64,000 nucleotides of DNA from Actinoalloteichus caeruleus DSM 43889. Its GTDB lineage: Bacteria > Actinomycetota > Actinomycetes > Mycobacteriales > Pseudonocardiaceae. Under the pieces are notes generated by a model. That model searched no databases. It was not told where the DNA came from and saw nothing but the letters and a program-made list of their open reading frames with translations. This document shows positions 45,164-53,348 of the stretch, piece after piece (the first letter of the stretch is position 1; the number at the start of each line of letters is the position of its first letter). The translations under genes were made by a program, and so were the position numbers. Location of the stretch: contig NZ_AUBJ02000001.1 in NCBI RefSeq assembly GCF_000429185.2, positions 2,790,001-2,854,000 on the forward strand, written 5' to 3'.

Positions 45164-46138
45164 TCACTCGGGCGCGGGCAGACGGGTCAACGGGCCGATG
45201 TCGCGGGCGCCGCGCGGTGACGCCTCGGCCAGGAGCCCGTGGCGGTCCAGCAGGGCCATGCCGAGCTCCGCGCGTCGGACCCGTTCCCTGCCGCTGCGCA
45301 CCGCCACGTCCCGCAGGTGTTCGCCGACCGGGTAGATGTCGGGCGCGTTGCGGAGCCCGAACTTCAGGTACACCGGCGCCACGGTGCGGACGAGTTCCGG
45401 CGCCTCGAAGTGGCGGACGAAGCCGCCGAGGTTGTCCGGGGACTCCACGTAGAGGTCGATGGCGGCGCGTCCGGCGGCCCGGATCGACGCCAGCTGCGCC
45501 AGGCTCAGGTCACCTGGCACGTTGATGGAGTCGGCCCCGATGCCCTCGAACAGGGCGAAGGACGCCGGGTTGGCCGGTCCGATCAGGGCGGACACCTTGA
45601 ACCGGGTGTCGGCGGGGAGGCTGCCAGCCAGGCGCAGCCGGTGCAGCGTCCACAACACCCCCTCGTCGCCGACCAGGAGCGAGCGGACGCCGAGCTCCAC
45701 GGCTCGCAGGGCGTCGTCCACGCAGTAGCGGAGCTGGTCGCCGCCGCGCGCCCGGGTTCCCAGCCCTCCGGCCGAGGTGTACCGGCCGGCTCCGGTGTCC
45801 CAACTGGCCCTCGGGCCGAGGAAGAGGCACAGTTCGACCTGGGCGCGGTCGCACATGTCCAGCATCTCGGTGATCTCGTTGTCGCTGAGCATCATCACGC
45901 CGCTGCCCTGGCTGACGCGGTGGACGAGCAGCCCTCGTGCCTCGATCTCGTCGAGCACGGCGGCAAGCGGCCCCGGTCCCTCCACCGAGGGAATCTCCAC
46001 GCGGAACGCGCCGCCATCGGGGAACCGCACCGGGGAGGCGGGCGGTGCGGGTTCACCCGCACCGAAACCCAGCCCCGCGACCAGCGCTCGCCCCGCCGAA
46101 CCGTGATCTGCCGGTTGTCCCTCGTTCGCTGCCACCAC
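45164..46138 (-). CDS. U32 peptidase-like TIM-barrel protein of unknown function
   Basis: A 324-residue protein. I see a regular alternation of strand and helix, with VRFPDGGAFRVEIPSVEGP, VHRVSQGSGVMML, VELCLFLGPRASWDT, GVRSLLVGDEGVLWTLHRLR, FKVSALIGPANPASFALFEG, DSINVPGDLSLAQLASI, AAIDLYVESPD and PVYLKFGLRNAPDIYPVGEHL as successive barrel strands. The best family guess is the U32 peptidase/TrhP-like barrel group, but it lacks obvious [4Fe-4S] cysteines. It starts an operon with the sugar-acid dehydratase and is under the shared TCCGAAAT motif, so a metabolic role in sugar-acid breakdown is more likely than proteolysis. The start GTG 46138 is the first in frame. Confidence 0.6.
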   Translation of the reverse strand: MVAANEGQPADHGSAGRALVAGLGFGAGEPAPPASPVRFPDGGAFRVEIPSVEGPGPLAAVLDEIEARGLLVHRVSQGSGVMMLSDNEITEMLDMCDRAQVELCLFLGPRASWDTGAGRYTSAGGLGTRARGGDQLRYCVDDALRAVELGVRSLLVGDEGVLWTLHRLRLAGSLPADTRFKVSALIGPANPASFALFEGIGADSINVPGDLSLAQLASIRAAGRAAIDLYVESPDNLGGFVRHFEAPELVRTVAPVYLKFGLRNAPDIYPVGEHLRDVAVRSGRERVRRAELGMALLDRHGLLAEASPRGARDIGPLTRLPAPE

Positions 46139-46248
46139 ACCATCCCGTCGGTCTTGTGCCGTCCTCGCACGCCGGGTCGCGCCGCAGGATCCGGCGCCCG
46201 TCGGACCCGTCGGGGAGACCTCTTCGGGCGGCCCACACTCGACGGTTG

Positions 46249-46262
46249 TCCGAAATCACGTA
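46249..46262. promoter_or_regulatory. TCCGAAATCACGTA operator-like site 3
   Basis: Matches the best copy (35128) at 11 of 14 positions, including all of TCCGAAAT. It is about 110 bp upstream of the U32-like gene and followed by an AT-rich stretch (46262-46310) that likely holds its promoter. Confidence 0.5.
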
Positions 46263-46347
46263 CACACTCCGTATCTACGAACAAAAACTACGGCCTCGTT
46301 ATCAGTACCGTCAAGAGTGGCCCGGGTCGGGAAGTTCGCGAGTTCGA

Positions 46348-46361
46348 GCAGATATTTCGGC
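46348..46361. promoter_or_regulatory. Operator-like site 4 (core CCGAAATATC, minus strand)
   Basis: Reverse-strand GCCGAAATATCTGC shares the ten-base core CCGAAATATC with site 1. It is in the divergent U32-like/alcohol dehydrogenase region, about 100 bp from site 3 and 86 bp from site 5. Confidence 0.5.
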
Positions 46362-46434
46362 AGGAAGTGGCCGGTCGATCCCCCTCCTCCACCCCCTCTC
46401 CCGGTGTTAGGGTGAACGGAGATTCCCGATAGCG

Positions 46435-46448
46435 TCCAGCATTTCGGA
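46435..46448. promoter_or_regulatory. Operator-like site 5 (TCCGAAATGCTGGA, minus strand)
   Basis: Read on the minus strand it matches site 1 at 11 of 14 positions with TCCGAAAT intact and outer arms TCC/GGA. It ends 57 bases upstream of the alcohol dehydrogenase start. Sites 3 to 5 are spaced about 99 and 87 bp apart. Confidence 0.5.
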
Positions 46449-46505
46449 TATCGTCCGGCGGGAAACGACACGATGTGGCCAGACTCGGCAGGGAGGAAGT
46501 CCGAG

Positions 46506-47591
46506 GTGACCGAGGCGAGTACGGCGGAGTCGGCGACCTGGCCAGGAGGGAGGCCCCCCACCGTCGCGGTGGAGGTGCTCGGGCCCGGCCAACACCGGCT
46601 GATCGAACACGCGCCGCCCGAGCCCGGGCCGGGGGAGGCGCTCGTCGAGGTGGCGGCCGCGGGCATCTGCGGATCCGACGTGGAACTCTTCGAAGGCCGC
46701 CGACCGGCCGAGATCGTGCGTTACCCCGTCATCCCCGGCCACGAGTGGGCCGGTTCGGTGTTGGCGGTCGGCCCCGACGTGCGGCACGTCCGCCCCGGCG
46801 ACCCGGTGATCGCCGAGGGGTTCAGGTCCTGCGGTGTCTGCGCCCGGTGCAGGGCGGCGGAACCCACCCTGTGCACCGCGGAGTACGCGGAGACGGGTTT
46901 CACCCACCCGGGCGCCTTCAGTCACCGGGTGCTCGTGCCCGCGCGGCTCGTCCACCGCCTGCCCGACCCCTTGCCGCCGGGAACCGAACTCGAGCACTGC
47001 GCGCTGCTGGAGCCCGCCGCCTGCGTGGCCGCCGGGCTGCTCGCCGCACCTCCGCTCGCCGGCGGCCACTTCGCCGTGCTGGGCACCGGCACCCTCAGCC
47101 TGCTGGCGGTGCAGATGCTCGCCGCCCACCGGCCGGCCTCGCTGACCGTCGTCGGCCGCCGCGCCCACCAGTTCCCCCTCGCGGAGCGGTTCGGCGCGAC
47201 CCGCTGCCTCCTGGGCGAGGAGGTGTCCTCCGCCGCCGGCACCGCCGACCTCGTCTTCGAGGCCACCGGGGCCGCGAGCGTCGTCCCGACGGCCTTCGAC
47301 CTCGCTCGTCGGGGCGGCACCGTGGTGTTGGAGGGCATCGCCGGCACGGGCGAGATCGCGATGGACCCGGACGTGTTCGCGTTGAAACAGCTGACGGTCC
47401 TGGGCGTGTTCGGTGCGAGCCCGGCAGCCTGGGCCCACACGATCGGCCTGTTGGCGGCGGGTGTGCTCGACCTGGCCCCCCTCGTCTCGCACCGCGTGCC
47501 GCTCAGCGGATACGAACGCGCGCTGGACCTGCTGCAACGACGACCGCCGGGCCTGGGCAAGATCCTGCTCGTGCCGGACGCCACGGCCTGA
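46506..47591 (+). CDS. Zinc-dependent medium-chain alcohol/polyol dehydrogenase
   Basis: A 361-residue MDR-family dehydrogenase. Catalytic zinc residues are in AAAGICGSDVELFEG and IPGHEWAGSV; the structural zinc lobe has CGVCARCRAAEPTLC; the NAD(P)-binding fold is AVLGTGTLSLLAVQML at about 180. Pattern is closest to sorbitol/threonine dehydrogenase-like enzymes of sugar catabolism. GTG 46506 is chosen because GGAGG lies 9 bases upstream; an ATG at 46473 has only a weak site. It leads an operon with the aldehyde dehydrogenase and is divergent from the U32-like/dehydratase operon across the motif-bearing region. Confidence 0.85.
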   Translation: MTEASTAESATWPGGRPPTVAVEVLGPGQHRLIEHAPPEPGPGEALVEVAAAGICGSDVELFEGRRPAEIVRYPVIPGHEWAGSVLAVGPDVRHVRPGDPVIAEGFRSCGVCARCRAAEPTLCTAEYAETGFTHPGAFSHRVLVPARLVHRLPDPLPPGTELEHCALLEPAACVAAGLLAAPPLAGGHFAVLGTGTLSLLAVQMLAAHRPASLTVVGRRAHQFPLAERFGATRCLLGEEVSSAAGTADLVFEATGAASVVPTAFDLARRGGTVVLEGIAGTGEIAMDPDVFALKQLTVLGVFGASPAAWAHTIGLLAAGVLDLAPLVSHRVPLSGYERALDLLQRRPPGLGKILLVPDATA

Positions 47592-47706
47592 TCCGCGACC
47601 AGACGCACCGCCCCGGAGCGGAACCCCGCGCCGGGCGACTCCAGGCTGACCGGACAGCCGCCACGGAGCACCCATGTCGACAGCGCACGAACTGAGGAGG
47701 ACGACG

Positions 47707-49302
47707 ATGCCGAGCACCCGCGCGCTCACCGGTGCCAACCTCATCGCCGGTGAGGAGAGCACCGAGGGGCCGGCCGATCTGCGGCAGACCCGCCCGGCCA
47801 CCGGTGAGCAGGGCCCCGCCTTCCACCAGGCGACGGTGGCCGAGGTGCGTGCCGCGACCGCGGCCGCGGCCCTGGCCGCCCCGGTGTACGCCGCGACCCC
47901 GGCGACGACCCGGGCCGAGCTGCTGCGGCGGATCGCGACCGGGATCGAGGGGGCCGCCGACGAGCTGGTCGCCGCGGCGGACGAGGAGACCGCGCTGGGC
48001 GAGACCCGGTTGCGCGGCGAACTGGCCAGGACGAACGCCCAGCTCCGCATGTTCGCTGACCTGATCGCCAGCGGCGCCCACCTGGACGCCACCATCGACA
48101 CCCCTGACCCCTCCGCGATCCCGCCGCGCCCCGACCTGCGCCGCCTCCAGGTCCCGCTCGGGCCGGTGGCCGTCTTCAGCGCCAGCAACTTCCCGTTCGC
48201 CTTCTCGGTCGCCGGCGGTGACACCGCCTCGGCGTTGGCGGCGGGCTCCCCCGTCGTGCTCAAGGCGCATCCCGCGCACCCGGCGACCTCCGAGCTGACC
48301 GGGCGGATCGTCGTCGAGGCCGTCGCGGACTCGGGTCTCCCCGCCGGTGTCTTCGCCCTGCTGCACGGTGCGGGTCCCGAGGTCGGGCAGGCCCTGGTCA
48401 TCGATCCGGCCGTCAAGGCCGTCGGGTTCACCGGGTCGCTCCGGGCCGGCCGGGCACTGCACGACGCGGCGGCGGCGCGACCGGAGCCGATCCCGGTGTA
48501 CGCCGAGATGGGCAGCACCAACCCCGTCCTCCTCAGCGAGGCGGCCGTCGCCGCGAGGGCCGAGGAGATCGCGGCCGGGCTGGCGCAGTCCTTCACGATG
48601 GGCAACGGGCAGTTCTGCACCAAGCCGGGGATCGTGCTGCTCCCCGCCGGTGCGGCGGAGTTCGAGTCGGCCTTCACCTCCGCCGCCCAGCAGGTCAGCC
48701 CCGGCACCCTGCTCTCCCCGCAGATCCAGCGGGGGCTGGCGGCCCAGCTCGCCGAGACCCGGGACCTCGACGGGGTGGACGTGCTGACGGAGGTGGTCGC
48801 CGACGGAGGGGGCCTGCGCTCCCCGGTGGTGGTGCTGCGCACCGACGTCGCCGGCTACCTGCGCCACGAGCAGCTGCGCGAGGAGCACTTCGGGCCCGTC
48901 GTCGTCCTCGTGGAGTACGGCTCCACGGAGGACGTCCTCGCCGCGCTGGCCGAGGTGCCCGGCAGCCTCACCGCGACGGTGCACGCCGAACCCGGCGAGG
49001 AGGACCGGCTCGCCGAGCCGATCGCCCGGCTGGTGGCGCTCAGCGGTCGCCTGGTCTGGAACGGGTTCCCCACCGGAGTGGCGGTCAGCTTCGCCCAGCA
49101 GCACGGCGGGCCGTACCCGTCGACGACCGCCGCCTGGTCGACCTCGGTCGGCACCTCGGCCATCCGCCGTTTCCAACGACCGGTCGCCTACCAGGCCGCG
49201 CCGGCGGCGGTGCTCCCCTCCGCCCTGCGGAACGAGAACCCGGACGGCATCGTCCGGCTGGTCAACGGGCGGGTCACCACGGACCCGGTGACCGCCGAGT
49301 AG
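47707..49302 (+). CDS. Aldehyde dehydrogenase, alpha-ketoglutaric-semialdehyde type
   Basis: A 531-residue NADP-type aldehyde dehydrogenase of the KGSADH group, which finishes non-phosphorylative sugar-acid pathways by oxidising 2-oxoglutarate semialdehyde. Markers: LGPVAVFSASNFPFAFSVAGGDTASALAAGSPVVLKAHPAHP (cofactor and Asn of SASNFP), the glutamate in YAEMGSTNPVLL, and the catalytic cysteine in GNGQFCTKPGIVLLP at about 303. FGPVVVL and GFPTGVAV lie C-terminal. ATG 47707 has GGAGG 9 bases upstream; an earlier ATG (47674) is less well placed. It follows the alcohol dehydrogenase by 115 bp and precedes IclR. The dehydratase that would feed it is not obvious in the window. Confidence 0.9.
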   Translation: MPSTRALTGANLIAGEESTEGPADLRQTRPATGEQGPAFHQATVAEVRAATAAAALAAPVYAATPATTRAELLRRIATGIEGAADELVAAADEETALGETRLRGELARTNAQLRMFADLIASGAHLDATIDTPDPSAIPPRPDLRRLQVPLGPVAVFSASNFPFAFSVAGGDTASALAAGSPVVLKAHPAHPATSELTGRIVVEAVADSGLPAGVFALLHGAGPEVGQALVIDPAVKAVGFTGSLRAGRALHDAAAARPEPIPVYAEMGSTNPVLLSEAAVAARAEEIAAGLAQSFTMGNGQFCTKPGIVLLPAGAAEFESAFTSAAQQVSPGTLLSPQIQRGLAAQLAETRDLDGVDVLTEVVADGGGLRSPVVVLRTDVAGYLRHEQLREEHFGPVVVLVEYGSTEDVLAALAEVPGSLTATVHAEPGEEDRLAEPIARLVALSGRLVWNGFPTGVAVSFAQQHGGPYPSTTAAWSTSVGTSAIRRFQRPVAYQAAPAAVLPSALRNENPDGIVRLVNGRVTTDPVTAE

Positions 49303-49324
49303 CCTGTCCCGCGCGAACACCGCT

Positions 49325-49359
49325 GGCTCCCGGCACTCGAACCGTTCCGTGCCGGGGCC
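49325..49359 (+). terminator. Terminator after the aldehyde dehydrogenase gene
   Basis: Stem CCCGGCAC/GTGCCGGG with a 12-base loop, extended by GGC/GCC around a one-base bulge, 22 bases past the stop codon. IclR (start 49483) therefore probably has its own promoter. Confidence 0.65.
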
Positions 49360-49482
49360 GGCGGCGGCCGAGGTCCGACGGTCCGGGCACCGGACCCCCG
49401 GTCCGCCCACCGTTCGATCCCGGGTCGCCGGCGGAGCGGTCCCGCTCCGGCCCACCCCACAGCCACGAGGAGACCAGCGGCG

Positions 49483-50250
49483 ATGCCCCGACTCGTACCG
49501 GCGGTCATGCGCGCCGCCGATGTCCTCGAACTGTTCCTCGGAGAACGAAGCTCGCTGTCCGCGCCGGACATCGCCGCCCGGCTCGGCCTGCCGAGGTCCA
49601 CCGCGCACGAACTGCTCAACACCCTGGTCAGCCGTGGCTACCTGGCCAGGCGACCGGGCAAGGACGGGGTGTACAAGCTGGGGCCCCGACTGTTGGAACT
49701 GGGTGCCCGCTACCAACAGGACCTGGACCTGGCCGTGGAAGGCGAGGCCGTCACCCGGCGCGTCGCCGCGGAGTGCGACGAGACCGTGCACGTCGCCGTG
49801 CTGGACGGCGCGGAGGTCGTGTACGTGTGCAAGATCGACTCGACCCACTCGGTCCGGATGATCTCCGCCGTCGGGCGGCGGCTGCCCGCGCACTGCACCG
49901 CCGTCGGCAAGGTGCTGCTCGCGGGACTGCCGGCCGACCGGCTCGACCAGCTCCTGCGGGAGCAGGAGCTGGTCGCCCTGACGCCGAGGAGCATCACCTC
50001 GGCCGCCGCGCTCCGCGCCCAGCTCGGCGAGGTGCGCCGGACCGGCGTCGCCTACGAGATGTGCGAGTCCAACCCCGATGTCGGATGCGTGGCAGCGCCG
50101 GTGACCGACTACTCGGGCGAGTGGGTGGCCGCGATGAGCATGTCGGTGCCGACCATCCGCCACGGCGAGGCCGCCTGGCAGCGGTGGGAGAAGCTGATCC
50201 GCGACGGTGCGACCGAGTTGTCCCGGCGGCTGGGCAGCGCGGTCCGCTGA
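49483..50250 (+). CDS. IclR-family transcriptional regulator
   Basis: A 255-residue regulator with the IclR winged helix (AADVLELFLGERSSLSAPDIAARLGLPRSTAHELLNTLVSRGYLAR, residues about 10-56) and the effector domain (DETVHVAVLDGAEVVYVCKID at about 101-121; RRLPAHCTAVGKVLLAGLP at about 132-150; GVAYEMCESNPDVGCVAAPV, with a cysteine at the ligand site). IclR proteins often bind palindromes and control sugar-acid pathways, so it is the leading candidate to bind the TCCGAAATATCGGA motif. ATG 49483 has CGAGGAG upstream. Confidence 0.9.
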   Translation: MPRLVPAVMRAADVLELFLGERSSLSAPDIAARLGLPRSTAHELLNTLVSRGYLARRPGKDGVYKLGPRLLELGARYQQDLDLAVEGEAVTRRVAAECDETVHVAVLDGAEVVYVCKIDSTHSVRMISAVGRRLPAHCTAVGKVLLAGLPADRLDQLLREQELVALTPRSITSAAALRAQLGEVRRTGVAYEMCESNPDVGCVAAPVTDYSGEWVAAMSMSVPTIRHGEAAWQRWEKLIRDGATELSRRLGSAVR

Positions 50251-50251
50251 G

Positions 50252-50281
50252 GGGTCCGCTGAGGCGGGCGGCACCGGACCC
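50252..50281. terminator. Terminator after iclR
   Basis: Stem GGGTCCG/CGGACCC (50252-50258 with 50275-50281), 16-base loop, directly after the IclR stop and before the convergent zinc-ribbon gene. Confidence 0.5.
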
Positions 50282-50331
50282 GCGCCAGGGCCGACCGTGG
50301 AGCCCACCGGAGGCCGTCGGCCCCGCTCGGG

Positions 50332-50472
50332 TCAGCACCGAGGGCAGATCATGCCCCCGCCACCCTGCACGGGGATCATGGGTCCACCGCAGGTGGGGCA
50401 GAGGCTGTCGCCGTGCCAGCGGCAGTGACCGCCGCCGGGGCACGGGCAGGGGGTGCGCTCAGCGGAATCCAT
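50332..50472 (-). CDS. Small zinc-ribbon-like protein
   Basis: A 46-residue cysteine-rich peptide. It carries CPC near residue 9, HCRWHGDSLCPTCGG (Cys-His pattern) and a closing CPRC, giving six cysteines and two histidines, enough for a treble or rubredoxin-like zinc site. ATG 50472 has GAGGAG a few bases upstream and lies 8 bases after the stop of the unknown gene, so both are in one operon. Such tiny ribbons often bind nucleic acid or act as metal chaperones; that is inference. Confidence 0.55.
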   Translation of the reverse strand: MDSAERTPCPCPGGGHCRWHGDSLCPTCGGPMIPVQGGGGMICPRC

Positions 50473-50480
50473 CTCACTCC

Positions 50481-50852
50481 TCAGTGGTCGAAGGGGCACT
50501 GGTCCGCGGCGACCGCGTCCACGTACACCGTGGTGCGCCCGCCTCCGACCGCCGGCCAGGAGCAGATGATCGAGTCCCCCCGCTCGGCGACCTTGAGATC
50601 GCGGAACCACGCGACGTCGAGGAACTCGGTGTCGGTCGTGCGAACCCACCGTTCGCCGAACCGGACGAGTTGGGGTTCGCCCTCCGCCGCCCGATCCCGG
50701 ATCCACTCGGCCACCTGCTCGGGGCTGCGGAGCACCTCCCGGGGCGGCAGGTCGGAACGGTCGAGGCACAGGGACCCCGCACCGAGGTAGGCGTGCCAGT
50801 GCAGTCCCTTCTCCTCCCATTCCGTGCCCGCGAGCATGTCCTCGAACCTCAC
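50481..50852 (-). CDS. Hypothetical protein, partner of the zinc-ribbon gene
   Basis: A 123-residue soluble protein I do not recognise. It starts MRFEDMLAGTEWEEKGLHWHAYLGAGSLCLDRS, contains a conserved-looking helix EVLRSPEQVAEWIRDRAAEGEPQ and an aromatic strand region WVRTTDTEFLDVAWFRD, and ends GRTTVYVDAVAADQCPFDH. GTG 50852 is used because GGAGGT sits 8 bases upstream; the open frame upstream is only low-complexity. It appears beta-strand rich. Cys-Pro-Phe-Asp-His at the C-terminus could join the zinc-ribbon partner in metal binding. Confidence 0.5.
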   Translation of the reverse strand: MRFEDMLAGTEWEEKGLHWHAYLGAGSLCLDRSDLPPREVLRSPEQVAEWIRDRAAEGEPQLVRFGERWVRTTDTEFLDVAWFRDLKVAERGDSIICSWPAVGGGRTTVYVDAVAADQCPFDH

Positions 50853-52110
50853 GACGGGATACCTCCAGGTGTGCGGACACCGGTCGCCGGCGCCCGACGG
50901 GGACCCGCGTGGACCTCCCACCGGACCGGCATCACGGTCGCGGTTCGCATGGGCCCGAGCGAAACGGGCGGCGCTCGTCGTGGTGCCCACCGAACGCCCC
51001 ACATCATGTGCCGTACCCCATTCCTGGTTCACATCGGGGTGAGGATTCGGCCGCGAGCGGTCACCGAAGCGCAAGTGGACAATTCAACGACAAACGTGGA
51101 CGTCGTCGTCGCCCCAGCGATCGCGAGCGCGGGAGCACGGGTCGGCAAGGAGAACACGAATTCCTCTCGCCCACCGGAGCCAGCCGATCGTCACGCGGAC
51201 ACCCTGGAGAGCGGTTCCGCGCGACCGTTTCCGCGCGGCCCGCGAGGCCCCCGTGCCGCCTCGTCCTGGAACGCTCGGGGCCGATCCGACCCCGAGCCGG
51301 AATCCTGGAGCCCACTCCAGGGCACGAGGCCCCTGACCAGGTAGGATTCACCCCGTCGCCATGCTCGTCGCACCCCCCGGCACGCCGGACCGCCACGACC
51401 CCCACCGCCCGCCGGCGACCCGGGAAACGGTGGTGCCACACCCCTCCCCCGCGGTGCGACCGGAATGCGAGGTACGGGGATGCGCCATTACCGCCGTGCG
51501 ACGCGCCAATGCCCATCAGCAATCGGAGGCACTGGTTCGGAGCATTCGACACCGCCGATCGGAAACCCTCCCCGGGGCACGGCGGATCACGCCGACGAAG
51601 GACTTCCGCTGGCCGTCAGCGCCGCGCACCGCCGTCAACGGGGCATTCCGGGAGCAGCATTTTCGTCCGCTCGGGGGAAAGCCCCGAATTCACGTACGTG
51701 ACTTCCCGACGACAAGGGCGCCGGCGAGCACCCGGCTCCAGGCAGGTCCCGCGACGGCGCCCCGGGCAACGGCCGGGACGAGGTGCCCGCGCCACCCACC
51801 ACGACGACCCGAGGAGAACCGGCCAGCGACCGGATCCCGCCGTGGCGCATCACCCACGCCGCCGAGAAGCCCAGGTCATCCCGCCCATTCCCCGCCCGAG
51901 AGTGGTGCCCTTCCCTGGCCCCGCCGGCCCGCTTCCCCGCCCACCGGCACCGCTGGACGCCTGTCCGGCGCCCCGGATCCGCAGGCCGTGGACCGCTCCG
52001 GGGACCGGTTCGGCCCTCGGCTCAGCCAGGCGCCCCGGTCGAGCCAGCCACCGGCCCCGCCGCCGGCACTTCCGCCGCCAGCCGTCCCCGCGTCGAGGCG
52101 GGGACGGTCG
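50853..52110. other. 1.26-kb region without a supported gene
   Basis: Open frames here are arginine/proline-rich and antisense-like; none has a domain or good ribosome site. The part 51000-51130 is lower in GC than its surroundings and may be a promoter area or a transferred piece. A perfect 12-bp palindrome TCACGTACGTGA lies at 51690-51701. I see no RNA gene or hairpin cluster. It may hold a decayed gene or long regulatory DNA for the unknown gene pair to the left. Confidence 0.4.
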
Positions 52111-53184
52111 TCAGCGCAGCAGTCCGCTCTCCCCGATCCACGACTCGACGCGCGGATCACAGCCGGCCGTCATCGCGGCGAAGGCACGGCGGGCGAGGCA
52201 GCCGGGTGGAGCGAGGAACGTGATCATCCGCTGGCCGGACTCGGGCAGGCCCAGGACGGCGTAACTCACCCGGCCCGCCTCCGCCAGCAGCTCCCGGGGC
52301 GGTGCCGAGTCGGGAGGAGGCGGTGGGGCGTCGGGATCCTCCGGGGCCACCTCGAAGTCGTCCGCCCCCTCCTCCAGGTCCAGATCGGCGAACAGCTCGT
52401 CGGGAGCGGCCGGAGGCGGGTCGGGCCGAGCCCCCGGCTCGCCGAACTCGGACTCGGACTCGGCGAGCCTGACGACCTCGCCCACGCCACGCCGTTCCAC
52501 TCCCTGGTGGCGGATCCGCACCGATCCCCACCCAGGTTCGACGAAGCGGTGGCGCGGCCAGATCTTCCGGAAGACCGCACTCGAACCCGCCAGCCGACGA
52601 ATCACCCGTTCGAGGGCCGGATCGAGCCGTTCCGCGTGGGCCCGCAGACTTCCGACGAGTTCGGTGCCCATCCGGTCCGCGTCGACGGGGTCCAGGAGCT
52701 GACGCAGACCGGGGTCGCAGAAGAGCAGCCAGAGCAGGTTGCGCTGTTCGCCGGGACGGTCGACCAACCCGCCGAAGAGCGTGTCGGCCGGCCCGTTCCA
52801 CGCCAGCAGGTCGTAGCGCCGGTCGACCACGACGGCGGGAGCCCGGTCCATCGTGCCGAGCAGCAGCCGGGCGCGGTCGTCGAGGGGTTCGCTCTCCGCC
52901 GGCTCGTCGGAGGCCTTGAGGACCAGGCGGTGCAGGTAGCCGTGCTCCGCCTCCGTGAGCAGCAGCGCCCTGGCCAGCGCGGCCAGCACGGCCACGGTGG
53001 GTCGTCGTCCCCGGCCCTGTTCCAGTCGGGCGTAGTGGTCGACGGAGATGCCGGCTCGGCCGGCCACCTCCTCACGACGCAGCCCGGGCGTGCGGCGCCG
53101 AGCGCTGGAGGTCAGGCCGACGTCGGCCGGACGCAGCTGTTCCCGACGGTGCCGCAGGAAGTCCCCGAACGTGTTCTCCGGCAT
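52111..53184 (-). CDS. MmyB-like XRE-family transcriptional regulator
   Basis: A 357-residue protein. The N-terminal helix-turn-helix is of the MmyB/XRE type (FGDFLRHRREQLRPADVGL, then RRTPGLRREEVAGRAGISVDHYARLEQGRGRRPT). The MmyB ligand-binding domain follows: VVVDRRYDLLAWNGPADTLFGGL at about 120-142, DADRMGTELVGSLRAHAERL and, after the insertion, YAVLGLPESGQRMITFLAPPG. The unusual part is an acidic, proline-rich insertion between RHQGVERRG (about 227) and VSYAVLGLP (about 305) which looks disordered (PEDPDAPPPPPDSAPPREL). It stands alone, divergent to nothing obvious. Confidence 0.85.
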   Translation of the reverse strand: MPENTFGDFLRHRREQLRPADVGLTSSARRRTPGLRREEVAGRAGISVDHYARLEQGRGRRPTVAVLAALARALLLTEAEHGYLHRLVLKASDEPAESEPLDDRARLLLGTMDRAPAVVVDRRYDLLAWNGPADTLFGGLVDRPGEQRNLLWLLFCDPGLRQLLDPVDADRMGTELVGSLRAHAERLDPALERVIRRLAGSSAVFRKIWPRHRFVEPGWGSVRIRHQGVERRGVGEVVRLAESESEFGEPGARPDPPPAAPDELFADLDLEEGADDFEVAPEDPDAPPPPPDSAPPRELLAEAGRVSYAVLGLPESGQRMITFLAPPGCLARRAFAAMTAGCDPRVESWIGESGLLR

Positions 53185-53348
53185 TCCCCGATGGTGCGCC
53201 CTCCGAGCCGGGTTAGCCAGGGATGCGACGGCAGGGGCACGGGCCGCCAGGTCAGGGCGGGACACGGGTCCGCATCGGCCTCGTGCCGAGCGGCCCGGGC
53301 CCGTCCGCTGGCGCGGCGGCGGGGAGGTCGGCGGCGGCGGCCGGTGGG

